Shown in pieces: positions 1 to 9,366 of a stretch of DNA of 64,000 bases. The stretch covers positions 926,726 through 990,725 of the forward strand of contig NZ_LIQI01000022.1 in NCBI RefSeq assembly GCF_001418105.1. The letters are read 5' to 3'. Each line of letters begins with the position of its first letter. The first letter of the stretch is position 1. The notes below the pieces were generated by a model. It was not told the DNA's origin, made no database searches, and was given only the letters and a program-made list of their open reading frames with translations. Made by a program: the position numbers and the translations under genes. The stretch comes from Lacinutrix himadriensis (lineage in GTDB: Bacteria; Bacteroidota; Bacteroidia; Flavobacteriales; Flavobacteriaceae).

Positions 1-3000
1 ACATTTACTCCTGTACTCCAGGAATCCCCGTTTTTTGTAAAGACTGTGTAGTAATATTGTGTGCCGTTTGTTAAGCCTGTAATGCTGGTAGAAGTTGTAG
101 TACCTTGATAAACAACATATCCGTTACCATAAGCAGTACCAGAGCCATACACGGTATTAGCAGTAAAGCTATTTCCTGTTGGTGCTGTTTCTGTAGTTGT
201 AGAAGCTACTACTACATAATTATCTAAACAACCTGTTACGCCTGTCCATGAAAGCCCTACACTACCGTTTTCACAGTTTGTAGTTGCTAAAGCGGTTACG
301 TTATTAGGGGTTACTTCTGTTATGCTATGTGTACCACTAGTATAGGCTGTTCCTGTTGCTGAACCACTGGTAAAAGAAAAGTCTGTTGGTGTTATTGCTT
401 CTACTAGTATGGTGTTTCCGTTTGTAGCACCACAAGGAATGTCGGCGGTTATAAAAATATAACCAGTGCTTCCGTTAGAAATTGTTTGTGAAAAACCAGA
501 AAAGCTATGTGTTCCAGCAGCTAAAGCTGTAGTTATATTTCCTAAACTGGTATCTGTACCTGCGTTAAAAGTGTTATCTGTAGAGTAATACGCTTCAAAA
601 TTTGTAATATCTGAAGTTAAAGCGGTTCCTGAAGTTGTAAAATTAAAAGCGGTTAATTCTGCTTGATAATTAGTTACTGCTAAAGCAAAGGCATAAATAA
701 CCGTATTCGTCACATTTGCATCCGCTTGAATATTGGTAGCGGTCACTGCAGGATTGGAAGAACTTAATACAATACTTGGTATATCGGTACCATTTCCTTC
801 TACGTTGAAGTTGTATGTACTTTCGTTGGCATCATCACTTGTGATGGTTATGGTTGCTGTTTGTGTTCCAACGGTGGAAGGATCGAAGGAAACTGTAAAT
901 GTGGTGCTAGAATTTGCAGCAATTGTAGCAGGGAAAGTCCCTATGGTGAAATCTCCTAAATTGGAAACGATACTAGAAATATTTAAAACTAAATCTCCCG
1001 TGTTTTCTATAGTAAAAGTATGGACTTGTGCACCACTTGAAATTAATACATCTCCAAAATCGGTGTCATCTGCAGTGTCTATTGCTGTGTTGCCGTCTGG
1101 TATATCTGTTGCGTTTCCTAGGATGTTGATTTCTGGAGCAGGAATTGAACATTCGATAGCTGTTAATTCTACATTATCAATTCTCCAACTTTCAGCGTTG
1201 CTAGTTGAGGCAGATGTGTAAAGTAAACCTATATAAACGGAAGAACCACTTATTCCTGATAAATCAATAGTTTTTGTATCAATACCCCATGAACCACTAG
1301 AAGAAAGTTCCTCTAATTCCCCTAAACTTGTCCATGTTGCGCTACCTGTATTTGCAGCTGAAAAAGTACCATTGAAGTTTGTGGAATAAAATACTTCTAC
1401 ATTGTTTCCAGAGTATTGTTCTTGATAGTCAATGACTAAGCTTGCATTACTAAGATTGTCAAAATTGATGGCACTATTATAAATTAACCAATCTCTTTGG
1501 CCAGAACCACTACCATATCCATTAATTTGAGCATATCCTCCAGAAACACTCCATGTTAATGGCCCTGTTTCACTTACTTCTGTGAAATTTCCGAAAGCAG
1601 AAAAGTTTTCATCTATAATTGTTGCGTTTACTGCATCATTATCATTGATGCTTAGTGTAGTTTCATAAATATTACCAACACTAGCGTTAGAACCTCCAGA
1701 AACATTTTGAATTTCAAAGGTATATGTGGCATCGTCTCCACAAATAGTATTGTTTGTAATAGGAATATTTACACATTGTTGTGCTGAGCTATTTGCAGGA
1801 AAACTAATGGCTTGTGTATAAGAACTAATATGTGTAGTGGTTGTAGAAGTCATTACAATATTTGCGGTTGTAGCTGTAGCACTAGGGTTGATGATGTCTA
1901 CGCAAACACTTACGCTAGTATCGGACTCGTCGGCAGTATACGTAGCAGTGGTAAAGTTAAGTTGCGTGTCTGTTGTTGCTGCAATAATGTTCACTTCTAA
2001 ATCAATGGTTACACCATAAGTACCCGAATAACAAGAATTGGGTGTTCCTTGTCCACTATCTGCAGTTCCAATACGCATTTTGTGTTGCCCAAGAGCTGCA
2101 GTTGCTCCTAAATTAAAATCCGTAGTTAATGTAGTTGGATTAGCATTTGCTGATTCTCCTGTAAAGACTTTTTCTGTTGTGTTATCAAATACACCATCAT
2201 TATTCAGATCAATCCAAATATGTGTATCGTAAGTAAATAAAGTTTCAAAAGTAATGGAAGATGGAGTAGTTATCCCTTGTGTTACATCTGGCACAGCGCC
2301 AGTGTATGTGTATTGTGTAACATCGGTAACGGGAAAAGTTACAGAGCCAACGGTTACGGAGCTTATTCCACTATTGTCATTCGAAGATGGGGTAGAATCG
2401 CAATAAATAATATCTGTTACCTCACCACTTACAGCTACTGTTGGTGTACTTGTTACACCAGAAGTTGCATTGGTCATGGAAATTGTTCCCGAATATGATG
2501 CAATAGTCAAACCCGTTTTAAGTCTTACATAAATGGTATTACTACTATTGGCATTTAAAGCAGAAATATTTACGGTACTACTATAAGGGCCTGCTGCAGT
2601 ATCTGAAATTTCAAAATTTGTTGGTGCAATAATATCTATACCTGCGGTAAGTAGGGTGCCAGTTACATTAAAACTTTGTTCTGTAGATGGACCATTATTT
2701 ATTACATAATCTAAACCTGAAATGTTTGCTGGAGTTGCGGTGATGTTTGGGCCAGAAGCAGCAAAAGCAGTTACTGAAAAGTTATCAATAAATAGATGCG
2801 CATTTTTATTGTCGCTTAATATTCTTATATATGTTGTAGTATTAGAGCTATTTATATTGAAAGAGTAATTGGTGTAATTTTGATTTGATGCTGCTCCAAG
2901 AGTTCTGGTGTCCACTGTAGTAAAAGTGGTTCCATCTGTAGAAGTTTGTAATTCAAAAACATTGGAAGAATTTCCATTTATGTAGGCATAATCGAAAGTA

Positions 3001-3266
3001 ACTGTTCCGCAGGTATTTAAAACAGGAGTAGTTATATGAGCATTAGATTTATCATCATTTATGGTAAATCCTTTAGATCCTGCACTTGTATTGGCATAAT
3101 CAAAATTTCCAGCATTACTTCTAGTCCAAACTCGACCATTTATGGTAATAGTTCCAGTTCCATAGCCGGTACTGGTTGGACTTTCAAAATTTTCAGTCCA
3201 TTGCGAATAACAGGACAGAATTGCGCATAGGAACGCTAGTAGGTTTAGGGCGTAGGTTTTAGTCAT
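1..3266 (-). CDS. Large secreted multidomain adhesin-like protein, C-terminus off the left edge
   Basis: An open frame without any stop runs from an ATG at 3266 down to base 3 (1088 codons seen), so the protein is truncated only by the window edge. The N-terminus MTKTYALNLLAFLCAILSC is a signal peptide. By eye the domains are: a jelly-roll-like region (about residues 23-170), a T9SS-associated beta domain (180-280), a GEVED-like domain (288-420), a Calx-beta-like region (430-525), a second jelly-roll or choice-of-anchor J region (548-702), a choice-of-anchor D domain (712-822) and a fibronectin-like stretch at the left edge. Such proteins are exported through the T9SS and end in a C-terminal sorting domain, which would lie outside this window. 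Its modules resemble those of the 34116 and 40748 genes. The exact function (adhesin, nuclease or other hydrolase) cannot be told from the visible part. Confidence 0.85.
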   Translation of the reverse strand, partial: MTKTYALNLLAFLCAILSCYSQWTENFESPTSTGYGTGTITINGRVWTRSNAGNFDYANTSAGSKGFTINDDKSNAHITTPVLNTCGTVTFDYAYINGNSSNVFELQTSTDGTTFTTVDTRTLGAASNQNYTNYSFNINSSNTTTYIRILSDNKNAHLFIDNFSVTAFAASGPNITATPANISGLDYVINNGPSTEQSFNVTGTLLTAGIDIIAPTNFEISDTAAGPYSSTVNISALNANSSNTIYVRLKTGLTIASYSGTISMTNATSGVTSTPTVAVSGEVTDIIYCDSTPSSNDNSGISSVTVGSVTFPVTDVTQYTYTGAVPDVTQGITTPSSITFETLFTYDTHIWIDLNNDGVFDNTTEKVFTGESANANPTTLTTDFNLGATAALGQHKMRIGTADSGQGTPNSCYSGTYGVTIDLEVNIIAATTDTQLNFTTATYTADESDTSVSVCVDIINPSATATTANIVMTSTTTTHISSYTQAISFPANSSAQQCVNIPITNNTICGDDATYTFEIQNVSGGSNASVGNIYETTLSINDNDAVNATIIDENFSAFGNFTEVSETGPLTWSVSGGYAQINGYGSGSGQRDWLIYNSAINFDNLSNASLVIDYQEQYSGNNVEVFYSTNFNGTFSAANTGSATWTSLGELEELSSSGSWGIDTKTIDLSGISGSSVYIGLLYTSASTSNAESWRIDNVELTAIECSIPAPEINILGNATDIPDGNTAIDTADDTDFGDVLISSGAQVHTFTIENTGDLVLNISSIVSNLGDFTIGTFPATIAANSSTTFTVSFDPSTVGTQTATITITSDDANESTYNFNVEGNGTDIPSIVLSSSNPAVTATNIQADANVTNTVIYAFALAVTNYQAELTAFNFTTSGTALTSDITNFEAYYSTDNTFNAGTDTSLGNITTALAAGTHSFSGFSQTISNGSTGYIFITADIPCGATNGNTILVEAITPTDFSFTSGSATGTAYTSGTHSITEVTPNNVTALATTNCENGSVGLSWTGVTGCLDNYVVVASTTTETAPTGNSFTANTVYGSGTAYGNGYVVYQGTTTSTSITGLTNGTQYYYTVFTKNGDSWSTGVN

Positions 3267-3916
3267 AGGGAAATGTCTTAATAATGCTTCAAAAAAAAGC
3301 ATAAAACAAGTATGCAATTTATATTAAATTGTATAAAATCGAAGCGATTAAAGCTATTTTTTTGTTATCAAATGGTTAACCTTAGGTTTTTTATGTTTTT
3401 TTTGAACACCACGAGAAGCCCTTTGTTTTGTGTGTGTAGCACTATAAATGAAGTTTTATTTTAAGGTTTAAAACCTTGTGTGCTAAAGTTTTAAATTGTT
3501 TTTTCTTACAAGTTTTTTGCGCTTATTATTTTAATGAAAACCGTAGTTTTAGTTGTGTTTTTTTATCCAATTTATTTTTTAGTTTTTGTTGCATTTATAT
3601 CAAGATATTTGTCTACATATTTCTAAAATAAAAGCATATCTATTGATTTTGTTTCTTTTTTATTATTAATAATGCCAATTTCTTGTGTATATAGCATCCA
3701 AATGTTGTTTTGCTATGGCTGTTTTTTCTTTAGAACTAAAAAAGGGAATAATACTGTTAATATATCAAGCCTGTAGTTTTATTCAGGATAAAATATTTAT
3801 TTTCGTTTTGTTAAAAAAATAGCATATCCAAATATATTAAGTAAATAGGTTTTTAGTTGGTCTTTTAGGTTAATTAATAATTAATTTGCTGAAACTATAA
3901 ATGCACGTAAAGGCTT
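3267..3916. other. 650-bp divergent intergenic region
   Basis: Very AT-rich gap between the divergent adhesin gene and recX. I see no tRNA, no convincing ORF and no strong hairpin. A near match to the flavobacterial -7 element (TTAATTTG for TAnnTTTG) lies about 30 bases before recX, but no matching upstream TTG could be placed with confidence. It may hold the adhesin's regulatory region. Confidence 0.5.
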
Positions 3917-4390
3917 ATGAATACTCACAAAACCTATTCTCTAGATGAAGCACAAAAAAAACTAGAGTTTTACTGTGCATATCAAGAGCGTAGCCATAAG
4001 GAAGTGGTTACAAAGCTGAAAGACATGCGCATGATTCCCGATGCCATAGATGTTATTGTTGTGCATTTAATACAAAACAATTTTTTAAACGAAGAGCGCT
4101 TTGCTAAGGCTTTTGTTCGAGGAAAATTCAGAATTAAAAAATGGGGAAAAAATAGGTTAAAGCTAGAGCTTAAACGAAAGGATATTAGTAGAACAATTAT
4201 TGATATTGCTCTTAAAGAAATTGATGCCGCCGACTACCTAGAAACTTTTCATGCATTGGCAGAAAAAAAAGCCGAAACAATTAAAGAACCGAATAGCTAT
4301 AAGAAAAAAAAGAAACTAGCAGATTACTTGCTCTATCGAGGTTGGGAAAGTCCGCTAGTTTATGATATTGTAAATACTTTGATTAAGTAA
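3917..4390 (+). CDS. recX: Regulatory protein RecX
   Basis: 157 residues, the usual length for RecX, built of three-helix repeats. The N-terminal repeat carries the typical pattern around YCAYQERSHKEV and the second repeat contains the family signature around LNEERFAKAFVRGKFRIKKW. RecX binds RecA filaments and limits RecA activity during recombination and the SOS response. The basic KKKKK run near residue 137 is compatible with nucleoprotein binding. The gene stands alone, convergent with the outer-membrane protein gene that ends 11 bases away. Family assignment is confident; any local regulation is not visible. Confidence 0.93.
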   Translation: MNTHKTYSLDEAQKKLEFYCAYQERSHKEVVTKLKDMRMIPDAIDVIVVHLIQNNFLNEERFAKAFVRGKFRIKKWGKNRLKLELKRKDISRTIIDIALKEIDAADYLETFHALAEKKAETIKEPNSYKKKKKLADYLLYRGWESPLVYDIVNTLIK

Positions 4391-4401
4391 AAAAAAAGCG
4401 G

Positions 4402-4896
4402 TTACAGGTTGAAAACAACTCCTGCATTTACAGAAAATTGGTTGTGTAACTTTTCTGAAGGATCTAATTTTCCAGTATCGTATTTCGCAAGAGGAACATT
4501 TAATTCGGTGAAAACTCCAAAACCGTCTGTAAAGAAATAACGAGCGCCAAGGTGTGTACCAAAATTCTTCAAACCAAGGTGTAAACCAGGATATAAATCG
4601 AAGGCATCATCTATGTTTATAACATTTCCAATATTTGCATTTATTCTTGCTTTTACATCAAAACGCTCATCGAATGCTTTACCTACATAGTTTGTGTTAA
4701 TTCCTAAAGAATAGCTAGAAGAAACACCAACCGAAATGTTTTCGCCTAAACCATAATCAAAACTCGCGAAAATACCCGTCGCATTGTCTTGAAAATTAGC
4801 ACCAACTTGTACTTTTTTATCTCCATTTCCTGAAAAGGATTGTGCATGTAAAAAGCTAACACTTAATAAAGTGATAAATAAAAATATATTTTTCAT
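4402..4896 (-). CDS. Small outer-membrane beta-barrel-like protein (DUF6646 type)
   Basis: 164 residues with a cleavable signal peptide (MKNIFLFITLLSVSFLHAQ) and the rest made of alternating amphipathic strands typical of an eight-stranded outer-membrane barrel, ending in a hydrophobic NL dipeptide. Phrases such as GANFQDNATGIFASFDYGLG and GLKNFGTHLGARYFFTDGFG resemble small flavobacterial barrel proteins of unknown role. There are no catalytic motifs. It lies downstream of the cupin gene on the same strand (32-bp gap) and could be co-transcribed. The function is unknown. Confidence 0.75.
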   Translation of the reverse strand: MKNIFLFITLLSVSFLHAQSFSGNGDKKVQVGANFQDNATGIFASFDYGLGENISVGVSSSYSLGINTNYVGKAFDERFDVKARINANIGNVINIDDAFDLYPGLHLGLKNFGTHLGARYFFTDGFGVFTELNVPLAKYDTGKLDPSEKLHNQFSVNAGVVFNL

Positions 4897-4928
4897 TTGA
4901 AATTTTTTAAATTAAAACGTTAGCAAAA

Positions 4929-5792
4929 TTAGCTAATTTTTTTATTAGTATTAAGTATTGCTTGCTTGTTTTTATAATCAATCCAGTTTTGTCCTTTTAT
5001 TTTTCGCATAATAGTATCAAAATGTCTCATGATAGCAATGTTATATACTGCTTTTGCTAGATTTTTTGGGTTTTTAGGAATAGATCGTAAACTCATAGAA
5101 AAACCAGGTGTTTTATATTTCATATAATGCCAATAGCCTTCTGGCATGTATAAAACTTCGCCATGATTTAATTCGGTAGTAAAACCTTTAGCATGTTGTA
5201 GTGCTGGCCATTTTTCAAAATCTGGATTAGAGAAATCTATATCTTCTCTGGTTATTAAAGAATAGGGTATTTTATATAAGTATTTATTTTGGTCCTGATT
5301 AAATAGGATGCATTGTTTTTTACCTTCAAAATGAAAGTGAAAAATATTGGCGAAATCAATGTCATAATGCATAAACGTATGCGAGTCTTTTCCGCCAAAA
5401 AAAAGCATTGGTAAGCTTTTCATGAGTTTTAAACCAAAATCGGGAAAGCTAAAATCTTTTTGAAGCAGCGGTACTTCCTTTAAAATATTCCAAAGAAAAA
5501 TTCGGTACTTTGTGGGCTCACTTTTCAATAAATCTACATACGCACTCATTTTCATGGTGGCATGTGCTTGGTTAAAACCGTCTTTGTAGTTTACAGGTCT
5601 GTCGTCATACAGCGGCACCGTTTTATCACCAGCAACCTGTTTCATGTAGTCTAAATTCCATTTGGTAAAAGCAGGCCAATCTTCAATACAACGCTCTATC
5701 ACCACAGGTTTTTGCGGTGTAAAGTAGTGGTCTAAAAATTCCTGTTTTGTAATGGTTTTTACTCTAGGAATGTCTTGAAGATGGAGTTTCAA
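4929..5792 (-). CDS. Cupin-like (JmjC-type) Fe(II)/2-oxoglutarate oxygenase domain protein
   Basis: 287 residues of the cupin_8/JmjC family. The N-terminal part has the family's opening (FTPQKPVVIERCIEDWPAF). The metal-binding triad is visible as HYD in TFMHYDIDFANIFHFHF and a distal His in the segment GEVLYMPEGYWHYMKY. These proteins are hydroxylases that use Fe(II), 2-oxoglutarate and O2, and many act on protein side chains. The substrate here is unknown. The gene is upstream of and co-directional with the 4402 barrel gene. An imperfect palindrome lies in its upstream region (5839-5860). Confidence 0.85.
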   Translation of the reverse strand: MKLHLQDIPRVKTITKQEFLDHYFTPQKPVVIERCIEDWPAFTKWNLDYMKQVAGDKTVPLYDDRPVNYKDGFNQAHATMKMSAYVDLLKSEPTKYRIFLWNILKEVPLLQKDFSFPDFGLKLMKSLPMLFFGGKDSHTFMHYDIDFANIFHFHFEGKKQCILFNQDQNKYLYKIPYSLITREDIDFSNPDFEKWPALQHAKGFTTELNHGEVLYMPEGYWHYMKYKTPGFSMSLRSIPKNPKNLAKAVYNIAIMRHFDTIMRKIKGQNWIDYKNKQAILNTNKKIS

Positions 5793-5838
5793 TATGATGG
5801 GTTTAAAAGCCCAAAGTTACTAAAAGGAAAGTAAATGG

Positions 5839-5860
5839 AATCAACAAACGTTCGTTGATT
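5839..5860. promoter_or_regulatory. Imperfect 22-bp palindrome upstream of the cupin gene
   Basis: The sequence reads AATCAAC, eight central bases, then GTTGATT. Apart from one symmetric mismatch pair it is palindromic through the centre (AACGTT). It sits 47 bases upstream of the cupin start and beyond the TonB receptor's terminator. It could be an operator for a dimeric regulator or simply a stem-loop; nothing else identifies it. Confidence 0.35.
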
Positions 5861-5871
5861 GTTTTAATAAA

Positions 5872-5911
5872 AAAGCTATATCTAGAATTTACTTGTTCTG
5901 GATATAGCTTT
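5872..5911 (-). terminator. Rho-independent terminator of the TonB receptor gene
   Basis: A 16-base stem (AAAGCTATATCTAGAA pairing with TTCTGGATATAGCTTT, one G.T pair) with an 8-base loop. On the minus strand it is followed by a T run. It lies 27 bases past the receptor stop codon. Confidence 0.8.
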
Positions 5912-5937
5912 AGTTGTTTATCTATTTTTAATACTAT

Positions 5938-7755
5938 TTACTTAAAAGTGTATTTTAATCCAAATAACAAATTCCCTTTTGGCATTGGTACCAAGTTAGT
6001 TTCTGTGTATTCCGTATTAAAAATATTGTTTGCAATTATGGAAATTTCAAATGCTTTTAGATTGTAATTTACACTTGCATCTACAACGGCATAGCTTTGT
6101 CCCGAAGTTCTTTCGGCATATTTATAAATAATATTTTGTGATATATTTTTTATAAACTGCGTTTGAAAACTTGCTGTTGCATGGTGTTTTAAAGAATTGA
6201 TAGAATATCTAGAGAAGTTAGAAGAAACTGTTTTTAAATCGTCTTCTAAAAAAGTATATCCTGTTGCAATTTTTTGATTAAAAGTACCAATCTTAAAACC
6301 ATAAGAAGCATGAAGTTCGATTCCTTTGGTGTTTAAATCTCTAATATTGGTTGCTTGCCATAAATCGGTTTCATTTTCTTTTACAAAATCGATTAATTTT
6401 TTAGAGTCTCTGTTAAAAGCAGCAAAGGAAAGGTTGAAGTTTCCGGTATTAAATTTAATTCCCAATTCTTCGGAAATAGCTTCTTCTGGATCTAAATTCT
6501 CGTTTCCTAATTCACTCGGACTGTTATAATATAAATCGGTATACGTAGGTATTCTGTAGGTATAACCAATGTTTCCGTAGATTTTTAAAGCATCATTTAA
6601 TTTATAACCAACATCTAAACCAGGAAAGGCATGAAATTTAAAATCGGAAAAATAATTCACCGCAACTCCAGGAGTTATATCTAATTTATCATCAACAAAC
6701 GTAAAACGATGTTCTAAAAACATAGTCGTCATAAAACGATTTCTAGATCCTAAATTATTACTAGATAAAAACACTTTTGCTACATCTACACCAAAACCTG
6801 TGATACCAATATTCGATTTGTAGGAAGCATCTAATGCAGCACCCACTTTATTGGTTTGGTGTAAATTTCTATAAATAGAAGGATCTTGTCTTATATACAC
6901 ATACATGTCTTGGTTGCGTTTCCAGTATAATTTTGGCTTCAGGGTTAGTTTCTCTTTTTTTATTTCGGAAGAAATTGCAACTAAACTAGCTTGTGTTTCT
7001 TCGTATTGATTAATTGCAGACGGACTAGCATAAAAACCATTGGCACCAAATTTTCTTTCTTGAAACGAAGCGATGAAATTTATAGGTGCTTTATCTGTGT
7101 TGAACGTGCTTTTTACAAAATAATTCTGATTATCATAATCGGTGTTATATCGGTATCCATCCGAAGTATTTCTAGAAACATGTATAATATGCGAAGATTT
7201 TTCTAATTGACTTCCAACCGTTACGCCACCATTTAATTGATTATAAGATCCCGTTTGTGCATTTAGTGTCACCAGATTTCCCATGTTCTTTTTGGTCACA
7301 ATATTAACTGCTCCTGTAAATGCGTTTTGTCCAAAAACACGAGCCGCAGGACCTTTAATAATTTCTACACGTTCAATAACTTCTATTGGTAACGCCATGT
7401 TCATGGTATGATGTCCGGTTTGTGCATCGTCCATTTTAATACCGTCTATTAATAGTAGCGTTTGATCAAAACCACCACCACGAATGTATAAATCTGCTTG
7501 GCTACCTGCTGTTCCACGACGTCTAATATCTACACCTGCCACTTGTTGTAATAAATCGGCAACATTAGTGGTAGCACTTTTTTTAATGTCTTCCTGGGTG
7601 ATAACGGTTATGGTTCTGGAGTTTTTAGAAAACGGTAAATCGATTCGTGTGGAGGTAATAACTACAGAATCTAATTGTTGTTCTTTTTCTAATTCTTGTG
7701 CTTGAAGGCTTATAGAAAATACAGCAAGCAAAATAAATAAAACGTTTAATTTCAT
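5938..7755 (-). CDS. TonB-dependent outer-membrane receptor (BtuB-like size)
   Basis: 605 residues: a signal peptide (to about residue 19, LQAQ), a plug domain (about 35-150, with VADLLQQVAGVDIRRRG, YIRGGGFDQTLLLIDGI and VERVEIIKGPAARVFGQNAF-like segments) and a 22-strand-type barrel ending in LLFGLKYTFK. It lacks the N-terminal carboxypeptidase-like domain of SusC-type receptors, so it is more like siderophore or vitamin receptors. The substrate is not determinable. It is divergent from a MocR-family regulator 78 bases away. Its putative -7 element (TAATTTTG on the minus strand, 7793-7786) has no upstream TTG, and repeated boxes lie at activator positions, which suggests that the MocR protein controls it. 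Confidence 0.9.
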   Translation of the reverse strand: MKLNVLFILLAVFSISLQAQELEKEQQLDSVVITSTRIDLPFSKNSRTITVITQEDIKKSATTNVADLLQQVAGVDIRRRGTAGSQADLYIRGGGFDQTLLLIDGIKMDDAQTGHHTMNMALPIEVIERVEIIKGPAARVFGQNAFTGAVNIVTKKNMGNLVTLNAQTGSYNQLNGGVTVGSQLEKSSHIIHVSRNTSDGYRYNTDYDNQNYFVKSTFNTDKAPINFIASFQERKFGANGFYASPSAINQYEETQASLVAISSEIKKEKLTLKPKLYWKRNQDMYVYIRQDPSIYRNLHQTNKVGAALDASYKSNIGITGFGVDVAKVFLSSNNLGSRNRFMTTMFLEHRFTFVDDKLDITPGVAVNYFSDFKFHAFPGLDVGYKLNDALKIYGNIGYTYRIPTYTDLYYNSPSELGNENLDPEEAISEELGIKFNTGNFNLSFAAFNRDSKKLIDFVKENETDLWQATNIRDLNTKGIELHASYGFKIGTFNQKIATGYTFLEDDLKTVSSNFSRYSINSLKHHATASFQTQFIKNISQNIIYKYAERTSGQSYAVVDASVNYNLKAFEISIIANNIFNTEYTETNLVPMPKGNLLFGLKYTFK

Positions 7756-7785
7756 AATAAAAGGTATTCGTGTTTTTTAGCGCGG

Positions 7786-7848
7786 CAAAATTAGTAACTT
7801 TCCGGATCACTAAAGTAGTCCAGTTTTAAAACAATGCATAGTCCGGTT
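7786..7848. promoter_or_regulatory. Divergent TonB receptor/MocR control region with direct repeats
   Basis: On the minus strand TAATTTTG (7793-7786) matches the TAnnTTTG -7 element for the receptor gene. Two 10-bp direct repeats, TAGTCCAGTT (7816-7825) and TAGTCCGGTT (7839-7848), are identical at 9 of 10 positions and spaced 23 bp start to start. A palindromic TCCGGA core (7801-7806) lies beside them. MocR-type regulators such as GabR and PdxR bind spaced direct repeats upstream of their targets. The second box overlaps the first codons of the regulator gene, which would suit autoregulation. Binding is inferred. Confidence 0.6.
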
Positions 7849-9336
7849 AACGATAAGTTACAATCTTTAATATATTTTGAGAAGTCGCCAAACACTTCCA
7901 TTTATATTCAAATAGCACAGCAAATTATCAATGCGATACAGCGTGGGTATTTGACAGAAGGTACTGCTTTACCAGGAACTAGAAAATTTAGTGACTTACT
8001 TTCTATAAATAGAAATACTGCAGTTGCTGTTTATGAGGAGCTTGCATCACAAGGTTGGGTAGATGTTATACCTAACAAAGGAACGTTTGTATTAAAACCC
8101 GAAAAGAAAACTGCTGCAATAAAAGGAACGTCTCAAGGATTAGATAAATTAAAAACGTATCCAGAAACGGCAGGGTTTCCGTTTCAATCTTCTTTTCATT
8201 TGGCTTCTACCGAAGAATTTTCGATACATAAATATGTAATCAATGATGGAAAGCCGGATTTAAGACTGCATCCTACACACCAATTTTCAAAATGGTATAG
8301 CGCATCGATGAAGCGAGCTTCGTTAATTTCAAAATGGAATCAAACCCAAGATGAATCGTACACCACTTTTAGTAAGGAGCTTTGTAATTATTTAAATGCT
8401 ACACGAGGTTTTCATATTAAAGCGAATAATATTGTAAGTACTCGAAGTACCGAAATGAGCTTGTATATTGTGTCGCAACTTTTAATAAAAGAAAACGATG
8501 TGGTTCTTGTTGGGGATTTAAGTCCGTATAAATCGAACATGATTTTTCAACAGGCAGGTGCTAACATTATAACGATTCCTGTAGATGCACATGGAATGGA
8601 TGTCGATTTTATTGAAAAAAACTTTACCAAAAACAGCATTCGTTGTGTGTATGTTTGTGCGCACAGGCAATACCCAACTACAGTAACACTTAGTGCCGAA
8701 AGACGATTAAAGCTATTGCAATTAGCCAAGGTATATGGTTTTGCGATTATAGAAGATGATTTTGATTACGACTTTCAGTTTGATGGTTCTGCTATGGTTC
8801 CTATGGCAAGTGCAGATGGCCACGGTGTTGTTATTTATTTAGGAAGATTGGGACAGTCGTTTTTTCCTAATTTTCAAATCGGATTTGTGGTAGCTCCAGA
8901 AAACATTATCCAGGAAGCCAAAAACTATTTGCAAATACTAGATAAGCAAGGTGATTTAATTCAGAAGCAAATACTTACAGAGCTTATTCATGAAGGTGAA
9001 ATACACCGATTAATTAAAAAAAATATTACGGTGTATAAACAAAGACGTGATTATTTATGTGCCTGTTTAGAGACACATTTTAATAAGTATGCAACTTGGC
9101 AAGTGCCAGAAGGAGGTTTAGCCGTTTGGTTGCATTTTGAACCTAGAATATCGCTTGTTAAGCTTGCTGAAAAAACAAAAAAGCACAATTTATTTTTACC
9201 GAAAACCATACTGTATCAAAACAAAAATATTTGCGCGATACGATTTGGTTTTGGACATTTAAACGAAGTAGAAATAGAAGCTGTGGTTACTATTTTAAAA
9301 CAATCTTTTGAAGAAGTAATGCATGGGATTTATTAG
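7834..9336 (+). CDS. MocR-type transcriptional regulator (GntR HTH + aminotransferase-like domain), PLP lysine replaced
   Basis: 500 residues. The N-terminal winged helix of the GntR family spans about 15-85 (SIYIQIAQQIINAIQRGYL, LPGTRKFSDLLSINRNTAVAVYEEL). The rest is a fold-type I aminotransferase domain, with HRQYPTTVTLSAERR and IIEDDFDYDF matching the usual MocR motifs. The PLP Schiff-base segment, normally GTFSK followed by xLxP, reads GRLGQSFFP, so Gln341 stands where the lysine is expected. PLP could therefore bind only non-covalently, or another ligand may have replaced it. The gene faces the TonB receptor gene and probably regulates it through the shared operator region. Confidence 0.88.
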   Translation: MHSPVNDKLQSLIYFEKSPNTSIYIQIAQQIINAIQRGYLTEGTALPGTRKFSDLLSINRNTAVAVYEELASQGWVDVIPNKGTFVLKPEKKTAAIKGTSQGLDKLKTYPETAGFPFQSSFHLASTEEFSIHKYVINDGKPDLRLHPTHQFSKWYSASMKRASLISKWNQTQDESYTTFSKELCNYLNATRGFHIKANNIVSTRSTEMSLYIVSQLLIKENDVVLVGDLSPYKSNMIFQQAGANIITIPVDAHGMDVDFIEKNFTKNSIRCVYVCAHRQYPTTVTLSAERRLKLLQLAKVYGFAIIEDDFDYDFQFDGSAMVPMASADGHGVVIYLGRLGQSFFPNFQIGFVVAPENIIQEAKNYLQILDKQGDLIQKQILTELIHEGEIHRLIKKNITVYKQRRDYLCACLETHFNKYATWQVPEGGLAVWLHFEPRISLVKLAEKTKKHNLFLPKTILYQNKNICAIRFGFGHLNEVEIEAVVTILKQSFEEVMHGIY

Positions 9337-9366
9337 GCTTTTCTTAAAGTTTTTTTACCGATGCTT

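Noticed and set aside
733..1221. Plus-strand ORF of 162 codons
   Set aside because: It is the antisense shadow of the large minus-strand adhesin gene, which is open through the whole region.
1812..3230. Several plus-strand ORFs of 60-73 codons
   Set aside because: They are all antisense or out-of-frame shadows of the same adhesin gene.
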